The position numbers were made by a program, and so were the translations under genes. DNA of 64,000 bases, taken from NCBI RefSeq assembly GCF_949628265.1, contig NC_088787.1, forward strand, positions 34,708,844-34,772,843. The letters run 5' to 3'. This document shows positions 1-12,566 of this stretch, piece after piece (the first letter of the stretch is position 1; each line of letters opens with the position of its first letter). The notes beneath the pieces were generated by a model that was not told where the DNA came from, did not search any database, and saw only the letters and a program-made list of their open reading frames with translations. This stretch comes from Cloeon dipterum. Lineage: Eukaryota > Arthropoda > Insecta > Ephemeroptera > Baetidae.

Positions 1-175
1 AAAATTATTTTTATAGCATACGGTGGCGCCATTTGTTGGCGGCTTCGAACACTAACAATAAGGGCTTCCTCAACTGCTGTATTGGGACTTTTTCATTAAT
101 TTTTAAAATTGTTTATTCATAATTAAAATGCAATTCGTTGTCACACATCATTGATTTTCTTTATTGTTATGATTT

Positions 176-3100
176 TTATATTAAAGATTCACACACCCCG
201 TTAGTCACGGACTGCACTGCTTGCATGCGGTAAGGCGGGTCGAAACTAAAAGCAATCGCGTAGTTGCTTTCCAGGGTGTCATTCGACACTTTGTTCTGTG
301 CGAGCGTGAAATCGAATTCGGCATCCGAGTAGCACCACGAGGGCCGATCCAGCTTGCCGAGGCGCGATGCAGCCACTGCGAACATTTTTCCAGTGCCCAA
401 CAAGGAAGCTACAAAATAAAATAAGTCAGGATGATTGAAACAGATTAAAAAAAAAAATCTAACCGATTCCACTCTTGATCATGCAGTCGTATTTTTCCTT
501 GGTGTCAATCGTGGCCAGTCGCATACCGTAGCCGCAACAATATTTCAAATTGAAATTCATAGATAGCTATTTAAAGGAAATAATTTAGTGATTCTTTCGG
601 CAAAAAATATATACCTGTGAAGGTGTTGTATAAACAAAAAAATTGCGGTTGCACGCATGCGTCATTTGGCCTTTATATAAAGCAGTGAAGTTATGGATAC
701 TGAAATCTATAGTAAAAATGGTGTAAATTATTGTGTTTGAAATTATTCGTATCAGAATCACTCGTCATGGTCGCTATCATAGTTTTTAATTCAGCCTGCA
801 CAAATATTTGTGATGCTTTTTTACAATTAATTTATTTAATTTCAAAAAACCTTCTCAATGCATTCAAAATCAGGACAAACGCCTTTCTCAGGTGGAAGAA
901 TGAGTGGCGTCTCCTGCATTAAGAATTATTCGAAATAGAAAAGTTACAAAATTAAACGAACTGTTATGGCTAATTCCATCGATTCCACAAATCCACTAAA
1001 AGAATCAGGGGAATTTTCCTGGCCACAAGCAAGAAGGCTGCTACATTTATCGCAAGGATCCATTCCCTCTTCAATTTTATTAGAGTTTATTAGCCAACGG
1101 TTTTTTATTTAAACCTTACTGGCTGCATTGGTGCAAAAGTCCATTGTGGATGCCATGTCAATTAATTTATCAGAGTCGTCCGACGATATTCTTTGAAATG
1201 AGGCGAATATTTTGTCTTCTGCCAGATTTCCATCGATAAACTAATTTTGTAGCTTTTTAAAATAATTATTTTTTTTAAATTTGATTGGAATAACCAATCC
1301 AGTTCCCTCGCCGTAGCATTTTAAAAAGCATTTCTCATTTAAATCGTTCGGCGTGGAGTTAAAAACGGTCTTTACTTGATCTGGAATTTATTAAAAACCA
1401 AAAATTAAAAAACCAAACATAACTTTTTAAACGCACTTCCTGTTAAATTATATTCCTTTGCGCATTCTCTTTCAACGGCATCCAATAATGAGCTAGTTTT
1501 TGCTCTCCCCTAATTAACACAAAATTTATAACTAATATTCAGTAAAGAAAATTCCAACGCACCTCGCAAGCATATCGCATTTTCGTGTTGCAATCTTCAT
1601 CGTACAAAAGTCCCTCTGAAGACACGACTAAACATGTTCCGTTTATTAATATCAGATCCGGCTGGCCTTTTGCCCATCTAAAAGAATTTTAATTATAGCC
1701 GTATGGTGATCCACTATTGGCCCAGATTTATTTTTCCCGAATTACGATTAAGGAAATTGCAGCGGGGGCCAGATGTGCGTTAAAATTGGTTCGCACTGCG
1801 CAGATCCAAGATGGCGTCTGAATGTGGGAAACAAAAAGCTCTCTTTGGATTGCCGTACGAGTGTAAAGAGTTTAATTTTACGATCCAAAAGACACAATTA
1901 GTACAAATTATGTCACAATATTGACGAAAACTTGCTTCTTTTCGAGCATTTTCACGAGACAGTTTTTTCCCGCCATACTCCACTGGACGCCATATCTGCG
2001 CGTCGCACGAATCTGGCCCCCGCTGGAAAATTGCTTCAACGATAAGAGGAAATTCCCCGCAAAAAGAATTTTTTATAACTCTGAACCATCTTTAACGAAA
2101 ATTTCGTAAATTTTGGTTAAGAATGTTTGGTATTTTCTGTTTGTGTATCATTTTTTGGGAACTTTGGGATTAGCCGTAACAAAAATTAAACTCAAAACCT
2201 AGCACTATCGCGGAGGAGTCTGTTGGATGAGCAGAATCCGAAGTTATTCTTGCATCCTTGGTCTGTGGCAGATGTCCAGAAATATTCCCCTGTGATGCTT
2301 GCATCTAAATAATATTTTAATTCAATAAAAAAATAAACTCTTGAAATTTAATACTCTTAAAGGCGCCCACTAAATGTGAGTACATCAAATCGTGGTGCAA
2401 ACTGAGCAGTTTCAATCCCACGGAACAGCAAGCAGAAAGCGAACCTAGAAACTAAACCTTTAATTAGAAATTTGATTTTATTGAATCTTTTTGGGTGACA
2501 AACAGTTCTGGAATCGTTGGGATAGCTTATCATGAGCACACGCGTGTCGTTTTTCACCCAGATCCCATGCTGCTTTGGATCTAAAATAAATATTAAAAAT
2601 AATGTTGAACCGGTTGCCATTTTTTTCATACCAATAAGAACTTTGGTGGTATTGTCCGCCAGTGATTTATCAGAAATTTTCCTAATATCACAAATTTTTA
2701 AAGTTTCTTTTTAATATATATTTGAATATTAAAACCATTTTGTTGCATGGGACATTTGGGCACACGGGAGATGTACAGGTTTGAGGTATTTTTGGTCCCT
2801 GTAACCGAATCAGACTTGATTTCATGATTAATTTTCAGTTAATTAAAAGCAAACCTGGCAGGAAAAAACGCTGAGAGTCGCACAATCTCTGTCAAAAAGT
2901 CTTAAATCTTTGTCTGCTCTTGAAATTTCCATCTGAACGCAGTTTTCCGATCCATTGGCGTAATTGGGCTCATTTGAGGCCCAGTATCTTGCCACATTTT
3001 TGCCACTGCTGCACCAATAATAGGACGATGCATTTTTCCTTCTTAAAGCAAACGTCCAATAAAATCTACTGATTCTACTTTTGTAGGCTGGAAATTCAGG

Positions 3101-4510
3101 GAGCGTTAAAGTTAAATAAAAATTACAACACTCAGAGCTCACTTTCATTAACTGTCAATGATTTTAAGCAATCGAAACTTGAGCCAAATTCTAAATCAAT
3201 AGGCTGCATTCCAATATTGCAGCAATGCTCTACATTTTGCTCCCAGTTAACCTATATAAAAAGAATTTGTTAAGTTAATTTTTAAATTTCAAAAATAAAT
3301 CTATACAAAGCGTCTGCCAAAGAGATATAATTTCCCACACATTTCCACCCAAAATCCGTATGATGATGAGTCTAAATCAGAGATTATCAATTGTGGTGAA
3401 AAATTCGTAAATTAATAACCTCTTAAAGATCCGTCAAGATTAAACAGGGACTCCTATATATACAATTAATTTCATTAAACTAAAAGGGAATACTTATTTC
3501 AGAAAAATAATCCTTTACATTTTTTACGCATGTTGCAGCACAGGAAGGAAAAGTCTTATATTTAAAATTAAAATTAATTATATTAAATTAGAGATTTTAT
3601 CACCAGAGGAGCTTTGGTAGGCGTAATTGGAGGTTTTGTTGGCGGTGTAACCTTATTGCTTTTGCTACTTGTAGGTTTTTCTGTGATTTCTTCTGTTGTT
3701 GTCTTTGGAAAAATATAAAATTGCTACGCATGTCAAATATATTTGGTGCATTTCTCGTCATGATAGTGCAGAAATTGCGCATTTCTCAACAAACTCTATT
3801 ACTGTCAAACTGATTCTTGCAATTTTTCCACTTCGAATTGGAGCACACGTGAAGGCAATAAAATAATATTCATCCGTAGGATATGACAGCGGTTGCCATG
3901 ACAACGCGTGATCGTCAATGTCTGTTTTATGGCTTTCACGCGCCGTAATTTTGTAACAAAATGTTCAAACACAATTTTTAACTACCACTATTTCGACTTG
4001 AGTAGTCGCTGGAGATTTAATATCGGTACTTTGAGGAAAAGCCGTTGTTTTATCGCTTCCTTTAATCTAAAATCACAAAATATAGTAAAAAATAAATTAA
4101 TCCGATAATTTTAAAGCTCATCACGAACAGCGTTTGTTGGTTGATTTTCAGTATTTAAAGTTGAAATTATGGAAATCATTCCTGCATCTATTTGGGACGG
4201 GTTTGTTGGAATACTTGGAATGGCGTCAGAGTTTGATGTTTGCTATTAAAATTTTAAAGAGGTTTATACTGATTAAATTTATTAATCATCCTACACTGGA
4301 AACCTTTGTAGTCAATTCATCTGTTGATTTGAGTTTGGAGAAAGTGGTCTAGAAATTAAATTAGATCGAAAGGATAATATACTTCCCATTGGCACTTTAA
4401 AAATTTAATGGATGCAAATAATCTTACGTTTGTTTTAGCAATGGACCTATTCAGTTTTGGATTTGTACACGAATCCCTTCCACAGCACTTAATTATGTAG
4501 TTCTTCCTCC
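176..4510 (-). CDS. CTLD-OBP fusion protein, copy A (multi-exon)
   Basis: Recognised by exon-by-exon similarity to copies B and C. Read 5' to 3' on the minus strand it encodes a Cys-rich start with CCGRDSC (about 4433-4510), a Thr/Pro-rich linker (about 3600-3715), lectin-like domain 1 (about 2870-3400, with WCSSG, NEPNY and ENCVQME), a Cys-x-Cys hinge (about 2733-2807), lectin-like domain 2 (about 2360-2700, 2200-2305 and 1563-1680, with FWTSATDQGC and GQPD), an OBP domain (962-1509) and lectin-like domain 3 (about 614-701, 464-566 and 176-408, with YCCGYG, ATIDTKEKYDC and RPSWCY). Exons 464-566 and 176-408 join in phase and end at a stop at 176-178. The intron between 1.68 and 2.20 kb is enlarged by an inserted element. 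I found no convincing signal-peptide exon, so the 5' end is open; a small exon near 4592-4612 may precede. No frame break was seen in the exons read. Likely secreted. The ligand is unknown. Confidence 0.72.
962..1509 (-). other. OBP (PBP/GOBP-like) domain exons of copy A
   Basis: Four exons encode the six-cysteine pattern. C1 lies in ERECAKEYNL, C2 and C3 in EKCFLKCYGEGTGL (three residues apart), then FIDGNLAEDKIF, C4 in MDFC, C5 in GMDPC and C6 eight residues after C5. An extra cysteine follows C5 (CDKC), as in the other two copies. This is the signature spacing of insect odorant-binding proteins, including the Gly/Asp-Gly turn after C3. Confidence 0.72.
1755..2035. mobile_element. MITE-like element, family 3, in an intron of copy A
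   Basis: The element is bounded by the inverted ends CAGCGGGGGCCAGA (left) and TCTGGCCCCCGCTG (right). It sits in the intron between the two halves of lectin-like domain 2 of copy A. A diverged copy in the opposite orientation lies at about 20018-20296; both contain the stretch AGATCCAAGATGGCGTC or its complement. There is no transposase, so it is a non-autonomous DNA element by inference. Confidence 0.7.
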
Positions 4511-5260
4511 TGTTTAGACTGTGACGTTTCCATTGATCTATTTAAATTTAATCCCAATTAAGCTAGCAATTTTAATTAATTTAATTATTTACTTCTGCCT
4601 CTGATGGCGCCTCCTGCAAAAATCTTAAACGCCAAAATACGATGCTAAAAATAATTAATTTTACGAGCAAATAGTTTTACCATGCTTGCGAGGGAAAGAA
4701 AAACCAGAATTTTGTGCCTGGCTACCATGGAGAATTCGGCGATGCAAAAGTTGGTTGTGTGAAGCTTGTTTCCCAACTAGCTGAAAACGGGCCAGTGCAA
4801 ACTTCCTGAAAAATGTGTCATGTATGTTGTCGGTTCCACCAGCGAAACATTTTATTACCATACAGCTGGTGTGAAAATGTTTGCAATATTTCACAAAGTT
4901 GGGAAGGAATGAAAACAACAGGCATCGTAATTAAAATCTTTAAATTTCCAAGTTGATTGTTCATATTAAATTGTTACCTTTACCTGTTCAAGGTTTTTTC
5001 GTTACCAAAAAATGTTAAATTCATTTAAAAATATTTTATTAGGTTTCTATCAAATCTCAATCATTACAAATGTTCGTTTAAAAAATTTGAAATAAAAAAG
5101 GACCGGTAGTGCGCTTAAAAAATTTTAAATACCACACCTTGCAAAATGGATTGCCAATTTTCCACCATATAAAAAATTTCGTACATTACTTTAACTATTT
5201 TTCCCACAACTTACTACCATAAAAATTAGAAAAATCGGATATTTAATTCGATAATTTAAC
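4511..5260. other. Spacer upstream of copy A
   Basis: Mostly AT-rich. A stretch at 4661-4920 is less AT-rich and is open on both strands for up to about 85 codons, but I recognise no domain in it and see no clear splice sites. No tRNA, rRNA or other RNA gene was noticed. Confidence 0.4.
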
Positions 5261-5261
5261 G

Positions 5262-7265
5262 TTGTTAAAAATACAACTGCCAATGAGCAGTTATTTGCGA
5301 GATTGGAGGTCGATTGGACGCGATTTTTCAGCGTGGAAATTTTTAGGTGGCAGTCATATTTGCTTAAAGTACTTGTTAATAGATGGTGAAATTCCAAATT
5401 TGAAGCTCGGGAATGGGGGCATTCCCTATTTTTTCGGTATCTAAAAAATACCCAAAAAACGAATTATGTTAATGAATTCTAAACTGCAACTCTTGACTGC
5501 GTTAAGTTATCACCTTGAAATTTTCACCGCCTAACCTAGTTTTTAATCCTGAACAACTTTTGCATTTACAAAAAATTCGCAGGTCGAAGGTCAAGGTCAC
5601 CTTTCGCGACCTTTTTTTGAAAATTCAAAATTAAGGGATGATAGCCCCCTACGATTTTTTTGGGGTTCAGGGCTGAAATGTAGCCCGTGAAATTCTGCAC
5701 AAGCACACCAAGTTTCATAGGTGCAATCGCGATACTTTTGCTGCAATTCGAATTTGAAGTTTGAAAACCTGCTCGAGGCCGCTTTACCGCGCATGCACTT
5801 TGAGCGGCGAGTTCGCCTCTTGTTCGTCAAGTTGATTTTTTTCGCATTTCACTTGCTTAGAAACACCAAGAGGGCCTAGGGTAGACCAAGGAAGGTCGAA
5901 ATCGACCTTCAGGGTCTGTCCCTGACGTGACCCTGAGATACAAAATTTCTAAAATTTCCAATTTCATCGAACTTGGTGTCTTTTTATAGGTTTTCACCAC
6001 TGTACAGCTCAAATATACAGCCAAAACTGCCGAATAAAAATCCTGAAACCGGTTCTTGAAGTAATTGTGGTAGACATTCATCCAGACGTGATGTGCAAAA
6101 TGGTCAAAATTTTAAAATCTTAAACTTATGAAAAGTTGCTTCTATTTTGCACACATGAAGTTCATAATATGTGTTGATAATAAAGGATCTTATGCTTAAT
6201 ACTATGAAAAAATGTTATTAAATGCACTGGCAAATAAGCTACTTTTAAAAACCAAAAATTTTTGTTTCCTTTCTTTTTCAAATAAAAAATTTTAAACATG
6301 TAATTTTTTTGTTATTTGCTCAAAATAAATATTTTCACTTTTTTTAAAAAAAAACAATCGTTAATTTTTAACACTCAATATGAACTTTGTGTGTACAAAA
6401 CAGAAGAATCATATCATAAATTAAAGATTTCAAAATTTGACCATTTTTAACGTCTGGATTTTTGGCTAGTACCCCAATTATTTCAAGAACATGTTTCAGG
6501 ATTTTCATTCGGCAGTTTTGGCTGTATATTTGAGCTGTACAGTAGTGAAAACCTATAAAAAGACACCAAGTTCGATGAAATTGGAAATTTTAGAAATTTT
6601 GTATCTCAGGGTCACGTCAGGGACAGACCCTGAAGGTCGATTTTGACCTTCCTTGGTCTACCCTAGGCCCTCTTGGTGTTTCTAAGCAAGTGAAATGCGA
6701 AAAAAATCAACTTGACGAACAAGAGGCGAACTCGCCGCTCAAAGTCCACGCGCGGTAAAGCGGCCTCGAGCAGGTTTTCAAACTTCAAATTCGAATTGCA
6801 GCAAAAGTATCGCGATTGCACCTATGAAACTTGGTGTACTTGTGTAGAATTTCACGGGCTACATTTCAGCCCTGAACCCCAAAAAAATCGTAGGGGGCTA
6901 TCATCCCTTAATTTTGAATTTTCAAAAAAAGGTCGCGAAAGGTGACCTTGACCTTCGACCTGCGAATTTTTTGTAAATGTAAAAGTTGTTCAGGATCAAA
7001 AACTAGGTTGGGCAGTGAAAATTTTAAGGTGATACCTCAATGCAGTCAAGAGTTGCAGTTTAGAATTCATTAACACAATTCGTTTTTCGGGTATTTTTGA
7101 GATACCGAAAAAATAGGGAACGCCCCCATTCCCGAGCTTCAAATTTGGAATTTCACCATCTATTAAGAAGTACTTTAAGCAAATATGACTGCCACCTAAA
7201 AATTTCCACGCTGAAAAATCGCGTCCAATCGACCTCCAATCTCGCAAATAACTGCTCCAATAAAT
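5262..7265. repeat. 2-kb near-perfect palindrome (fold-back element)
   Basis: The left arm (about 5262-6180) is repeated as its reverse complement on the right (about 6370-7265). For example, the segment with TTATTTGCGAGATTGGAGGT at 5291 reappears complemented near 7235, and the two arms contain the same 77-codon frame on opposite strands (5597-5830 minus, 6712-6945 plus). The centre, about 190 bases, is AT-rich. There is no transposase. The mirrored frame is a by-product of the symmetry, not evidence of a gene. Confidence 0.9.
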
Positions 7266-10200
7266 TTCAGACTTGGCAGAAGATATGGCTGAAAAGATAA
7301 AAAAGTTCATTTCATTTAATAAAAGCGGAAGAAATAGATTAAAGATCTCCATCTGGGATGCTGTGCGGAACGTGCTGCTAGGTCCATAAATTATGTGCAC
7401 AGAAATACTATTTGCGCGCGTTTCAATCTCTCGCGATTCTCAAGGCAGTCACGTGACGCAGTTGGCAGCACCGTGGCCTGCTGATCCAAGCAGTGACGTC
7501 ACTTTCAAAACTGGCAGTTAGATGGCGCAAAATTCACGCATGCGCACCACGAAACTTTCTCTTCTCTTGCTTGGTTTGTTGTTGCTGCCGCCATTGTGCT
7601 TGTGAACACCGCTTCTACATAATTTTCGCGCACTCCTTCGGCTTCGTTTTTGAACGGATTTCAGTCGCCTAAGTGCTGAATTTTGGCAGCATTTTACTCT
7701 GGACAATCTGTGCTTTGCGTTGATGGTAAGTTAAGGGGATTAATTCACGTGATTCTTTCTCCAGAAGCGAGAAAAAGTGCGGCCCGGTTACCATTAAATG
7801 ATCACGTCCGTGTCTGATCATCGTATTTTTCGTATTTTTGTTGATAAATTTGGGAAATTGCCTACGCACAGATAGATTTTTGGTCATATTTCGTTGCGGG
7901 GAGTTAACCAGCAGTGCCCTGCTGGACCTCACATTGCCGACGCGTTTGTCTGACTTGACTAAAAAGACTAAAAATGAATGAATTTTTGTTTTGGCAGGTG
8001 TTGGATGTCGTGCAGATTAGATGCCTCATTCCTTCAAAAAGTTGCGGCAGAAGCCTTTTGTGATGACTTCTTCAGGGTGCAGCCTGCTTCAGCGGGCCTC
8101 CAAGGGGAGGATAGGCGGTCTGCGTGTGGACATAGTCGCGTTGCCACACGCATTCCAGAGCTGGACGCCCGTGCCCTGGGTCCTGCTCCCTTCGGAGGCC
8201 ACCGAGGAAAACCTCTAAGAGACCCTGAACCTGAACCACGCTTGGTTGCTGGTCGCTCCCAATTTTACAGTCACAGAACAACAAAACATCTTTATTTGCT
8301 CGCCAACAGGTTTCCTCCCAGGTGACATTTTACTTGCTATAAAATTTTGAGTTTTTCTAAATTTTCTTCAAATGCTGGTCTGCAAACTGATGGTGCAGGG
8401 TTTGCATTTGCATCAAACCCTTTTTAAAAATTCTGGACCAGTTATGACTGTGCAAAAAGTACCGCCGGCCAACAAACAATAACATTATTCTTAATTACGG
8501 CAAGCCGAGGAACTTAAAATGCTAAAAAAGTGCTTTTAACCAAATAATTGTTGGTTAGATTATCGGCTTCAATGCTCATAGACGTGTTTTGTAATTTTTC
8601 TATATAATTCTGCTTTAAAACCGTTGAAAATACTGATTTTTTGCGTTGCACCTCTTTCCTTTTAGATTTTAATTTTCACGTAGATGGCTCATTATTATTC
8701 TTGCCTGTTTCAGCGACTTGAAGATCGCCTTCTGGCCTTTGTTGAAATGGAGTCGCTACGTCGGGAGACAAGAGACGTTCGTAAATTATTGAGCAGCCTG
8801 AGCAGCAGTTAATGGCCAAGCTGCTGTGTCGAGGGCTGTGCGAATCAGTTAATAAATACGAGGCACCGCAGACTGGGCGCAGACGTGGATACGTTTCTTG
8901 CGCTGGACCACCTGCACCATGACGATAGAATCATCTTTCATAGCTGCTCGCACCATAGGACGCGTTGACCACCTCAAGGAAGACTAGGCCAGTGCCATTG
9001 ACAACCTTTGGAAGGTGAAACACCTCCTTTCTAAGAGAACTGCTGCTTTGATTTAGATATTTGAACGATTTTATGAAGTCTATTAATCTTAATATGCTTG
9101 AAGTTCTTTAAAAAAACTGCTAATTTGAAACAAAAATATTGAAATTCTAATTTAATTTTATGTTCAAATGTTTTATTTAACAGTAAACGCAGAGCTAGAC
9201 TAGCTGTACCCCAAGAAACGCACAAAGGAACTGGAGAAGCCAGCGTTTTGGCGCAATTGGTGTTGCCAATCAGCTCGGCGAGGCCAGTCTTGATTCTCGG
9301 CGTCCCCGGCCCTTGAGTCTGGGTTGCCGTCGCTCGTTTCTCTTTTAATTTTCAGCAATTTAACCACGTTAAAAACCTCCAATCGTTTAGCTAGGTCCAA
9401 CCAGTCGAGGGAACCACCTGGCCAGGGAACCTGTTTCTCTGAGGCTAAAGCGTGTAGACGTGGCGCCAGTTGAAAAGACTCAACGCCGTCATTGCGTGCT
9501 GAGCGTGACGCCGAAAATTTTCAAGACCGACGAGGGCCTCTTCAACACCTAACTGGTGGCGCCCAACATAAAACAAGAGGCCTGGCCGCCACTTCCTGCC
9601 GCAAGCTCAACCACGCCCCAGTTTTTTTCCTGGCATCTGTTGCATAGGCGCAGAATGCTAGTTACAGGCATCCTCGAAGCCATTTTTAGTTGTAAGTTCC
9701 GAGTTTTTTTAATAAATTCTTAACTAATGGCCATGTTGTTTCTGAAAGTGACCTATTTTTCAATTCTAGCTGTAGCTTTGCACGAAGGTGCTGATGAAGT
9801 AGCCAGAATAGACGTTATAGACGAACAGTTCTTTTGAGGAGGCGTTGAACCTTTCCTTTTGTCAGAGATGCTGGAGGACCACGCAATTGCGCTGCTGCAG
9901 CGCCACATCATCACAATTTGTTTGTCTTGTACATTTTTTGTCTGGTAAACCGAGTGGCGCAGGCGGGAGCAGATGAGATACAGACTGCACAGGGCAAATA
10001 ATGCAGGTGGATGAACTCACCATGTTGTCTGTCAAGGCCCCACGTCAAGGATGCCGACAATAGCTTGACGTTTAAGAAGCCTTTGACGACAGCTACATGG
10101 ACAAAATGTCCCCTGATTTGTTGAATTTGACCTTTCAAGCTTCAGTTTATTTTTTATCATCAGCTAATGACTATAAATATTTTTAATTGAAAAATTATTA

Positions 10201-10619
10201 TATTTTCAATTGGACGAAGGCGCAACTGGCCCAAAATCTCGTATATTCTTCGTTAAACAAAATAATCGGACAAAAGGTAAGAAAGGGCCGTGGTAAGGCT
10301 GCCGGAAGGTGTTCCTGGCGGCGCTGCCATACGTGTTGATGACCTGAGCCCTATGGCCATCGATGCGGATGTCGAGCAGTGCCGCCGGCTCAAAGTCCAT
10401 CTCTTAGGCGCTGATGTCGGCTGTGTCGAGGCAGCGGCCGCCCCTGCGCTGTTCACATCATCACCCGTCAAACTGAAATTTCGACTTCTGAAATCCTGTT
10501 ATTACTTTTTATGTAATCTTCTTTTCTCAATACAAATATAACTTTCAATCTGAGATAATTATTCGTTTTATTATTATTTCAACAAGATTATATTAACTCA
10601 AAGGAATGAGTGAATCACA

Positions 10620-11450
10620 GCGATCTTGAGAAATATCGGTCGATACTGGGCGATGTATTGAAATCGCACCGTGATTACGGATAAGAAAATATCGATTAAT
10701 CGCCCAGTATTGACGCGTTCAAAGGTTGCGTTGCAGTGAACCGTCCCCCCTTAATATCCTACTTCATCAGGCCTTTGGTATCAGGTAAGGAGGGGAAAAT
10801 AGTTGTTAAAAGTACCTCCTTGCATCGCATGCCATCCTGGTATCAAGTGCCTTATTTTGAAGAGAAAGCAACTCCTTCTAGCGTGAAAATGCCCCACTTG
10901 TATCAGGTTAGCAGGCTAGAGGAGGAGGTACTCAGAATACTCCTTTTGATACCTTCTACAGCCACATGCTGACCGCGTACACAACCTCGATTAAAGCGGT
11001 TTTAGCACAGGGATCCCGTTACATTAAAAATTGAGCGTGTTGTATCCAGCCGGCAGGAGATCGTTGAGGGTATCAAGCGGTGTTTATACCTCCTTTTGCT
11101 GCCTGCGTACCTGATACAAAAGCCCGATTTTAACGGAAGAAAGACGTAGTAGATACTGATGCTTATTATATTTTCAGGCGAAAACAGCTGGTACCTCCTC
11201 CGCTAGTTGGTGTTCTTTCAAATAAATACTTCATTTTTGCGTAATATTTGTTTATTCTTGAAAATGCTTTACAAATAATAATATAATAGCAAAAGAGTAA
11301 TTTCAAGCAATAATTATTAAAAAGTACAAAATTTTGCATTTGAAAGCGTTTTACAAATATGTCAATACTGGGCGATATATCGATACTTCCCTATTCTTTA
11401 ACATGGCGCGTTGTCGATTTCTCGCCCAGTATTAACCGATACTTTTTTAC
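10620..11450. repeat. Nested block bounded by two hairpins
   Basis: Each end holds a short inverted pair built from ACTGGGCGAT and ATCGCCCAGT, at about 10640-10715 and 11357-11435. Between them are scattered TATCAGGT and TACCTCCT motifs in both orientations. The block lies at the centre of the larger inverted-arm element and may be a separate insertion. I see no coding sequence in it. Confidence 0.5.
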
Positions 11451-12433
11451 AAACGCTTGCCGTGATCAGCCCCCTCTTTCGGGAACCATCAAAATCTGTC
11501 CTAATGTCAAAAAAGGTGCAGCCTTTCACGCTTACGAAAAACTGTCCACACAAGTGTGATCTCCACCTACATAGGCACCTTGCCCACCAGCTTGCCGTCC
11601 TCGATGGCCGTCATGTCCATTTCCTGATGCGAGCCAAAGACAGGTCTGAAACACATCAGTGGAGGCTGGAACAGGTCTAGCGGGTGTGTTTGCCCTGTTC
11701 TAGGTATTCGTGGTGTATTTTTAGTGGAGGAGCATGCAGGTGACGCGCACCAGCACCTCAAAAAGAGAATGCGCGTTGAAATCCAGCATCCGAGAAAAAA
11801 TTTATTGCGAGGTCGTACTTTAGCTCCTTCTTCAGCATCTCGGCTGCAGGAAGTGAGCTTCCTTCTCCAAAGCTCAGATGCCAATCCTGGCTTTTCATCA
11901 GCGCTTCACGTACAGCTCCAGCTGAAATTGGAAAAATAGCGCAATTTCAGACACAACATATTATTACATAGCATTGGTATAAAAATTTATTAAAAAACAA
12001 TCTAATGCGCATGCGCAGAAAGCCATGAACTTGACTACGCTAGCGCAATCAGCTTGGGCGCCTGCCCAGCAAATAATATAATAAGTGTAATTACATACGC
12101 GCAGATGCCAGGGAAAGAAAGGGACGTGGTTGAGCTTGAGGCATGAAGTGGCGGCCAAGGACAGGGAGAAGGCCTCGGGTTTCCTGTTTGGCGCCGTCAG
12201 GTAGCGGTTGAAGAGGCCCTCCTAGGTCTCAAAAGTTTTCGGCACCAGCTCAGCACGCAATGACGGCGTCAAGACTCGACGCTCTAATCTCGGAAGAACA
12301 GGTTTCCTTGGCCCATGCCGCCAGGTCAGGAGGTTCGCTTGACCTGGCCACACAATTTGAGGTTTTGATTAAGGATAAAAAAAGAGAAACACTCACTAAG
12401 CGACGGCAGCACAGAATGTAGGGCAGTGGACGC

Positions 12434-12566
12434 CGAGAATGGCCTCACGCGGCTGAACGGCGACACCATTGGCGCCGGAACGCTGGCCGCCAGCAGCTTC
12501 TCCAGTTCCTTAGTGCGTTTCTCGCGGTACAGACAGTCCGCACGTATGTCCAGCCAGATTGAACCT
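12434..12566 (-). pseudogene. Exon-like coding fragment inside the inverted-arm element
   Basis: On the minus strand a segment after a good acceptor (TTTATTTCAG) and before a donor (GTGAGTG) reads SIWLDIRADCLYREKRT and then KELEKLLAASVPAP without a stop. The opposite arm (about 9200-9310, plus strand) has a degraded version of the same peptide. A possible next exon at about 12100-12270 resembles 9490-9590 but contains a stop. I do not recognise the family. It is probably a captured or transposon-derived gene fragment. Confidence 0.35.

Noticed and set aside
4661-4918. Minus-strand 85-codon frame upstream of copy A as a possible signal exon
   Set aside because: No hydrophobic N-terminus like that of copy C and no phase-compatible donor was seen.
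5597-6945. Two nearly identical 77-codon frames on opposite strands
   Set aside because: They are the same sequence in the two arms of a palindrome; no homology, splice context or start support.
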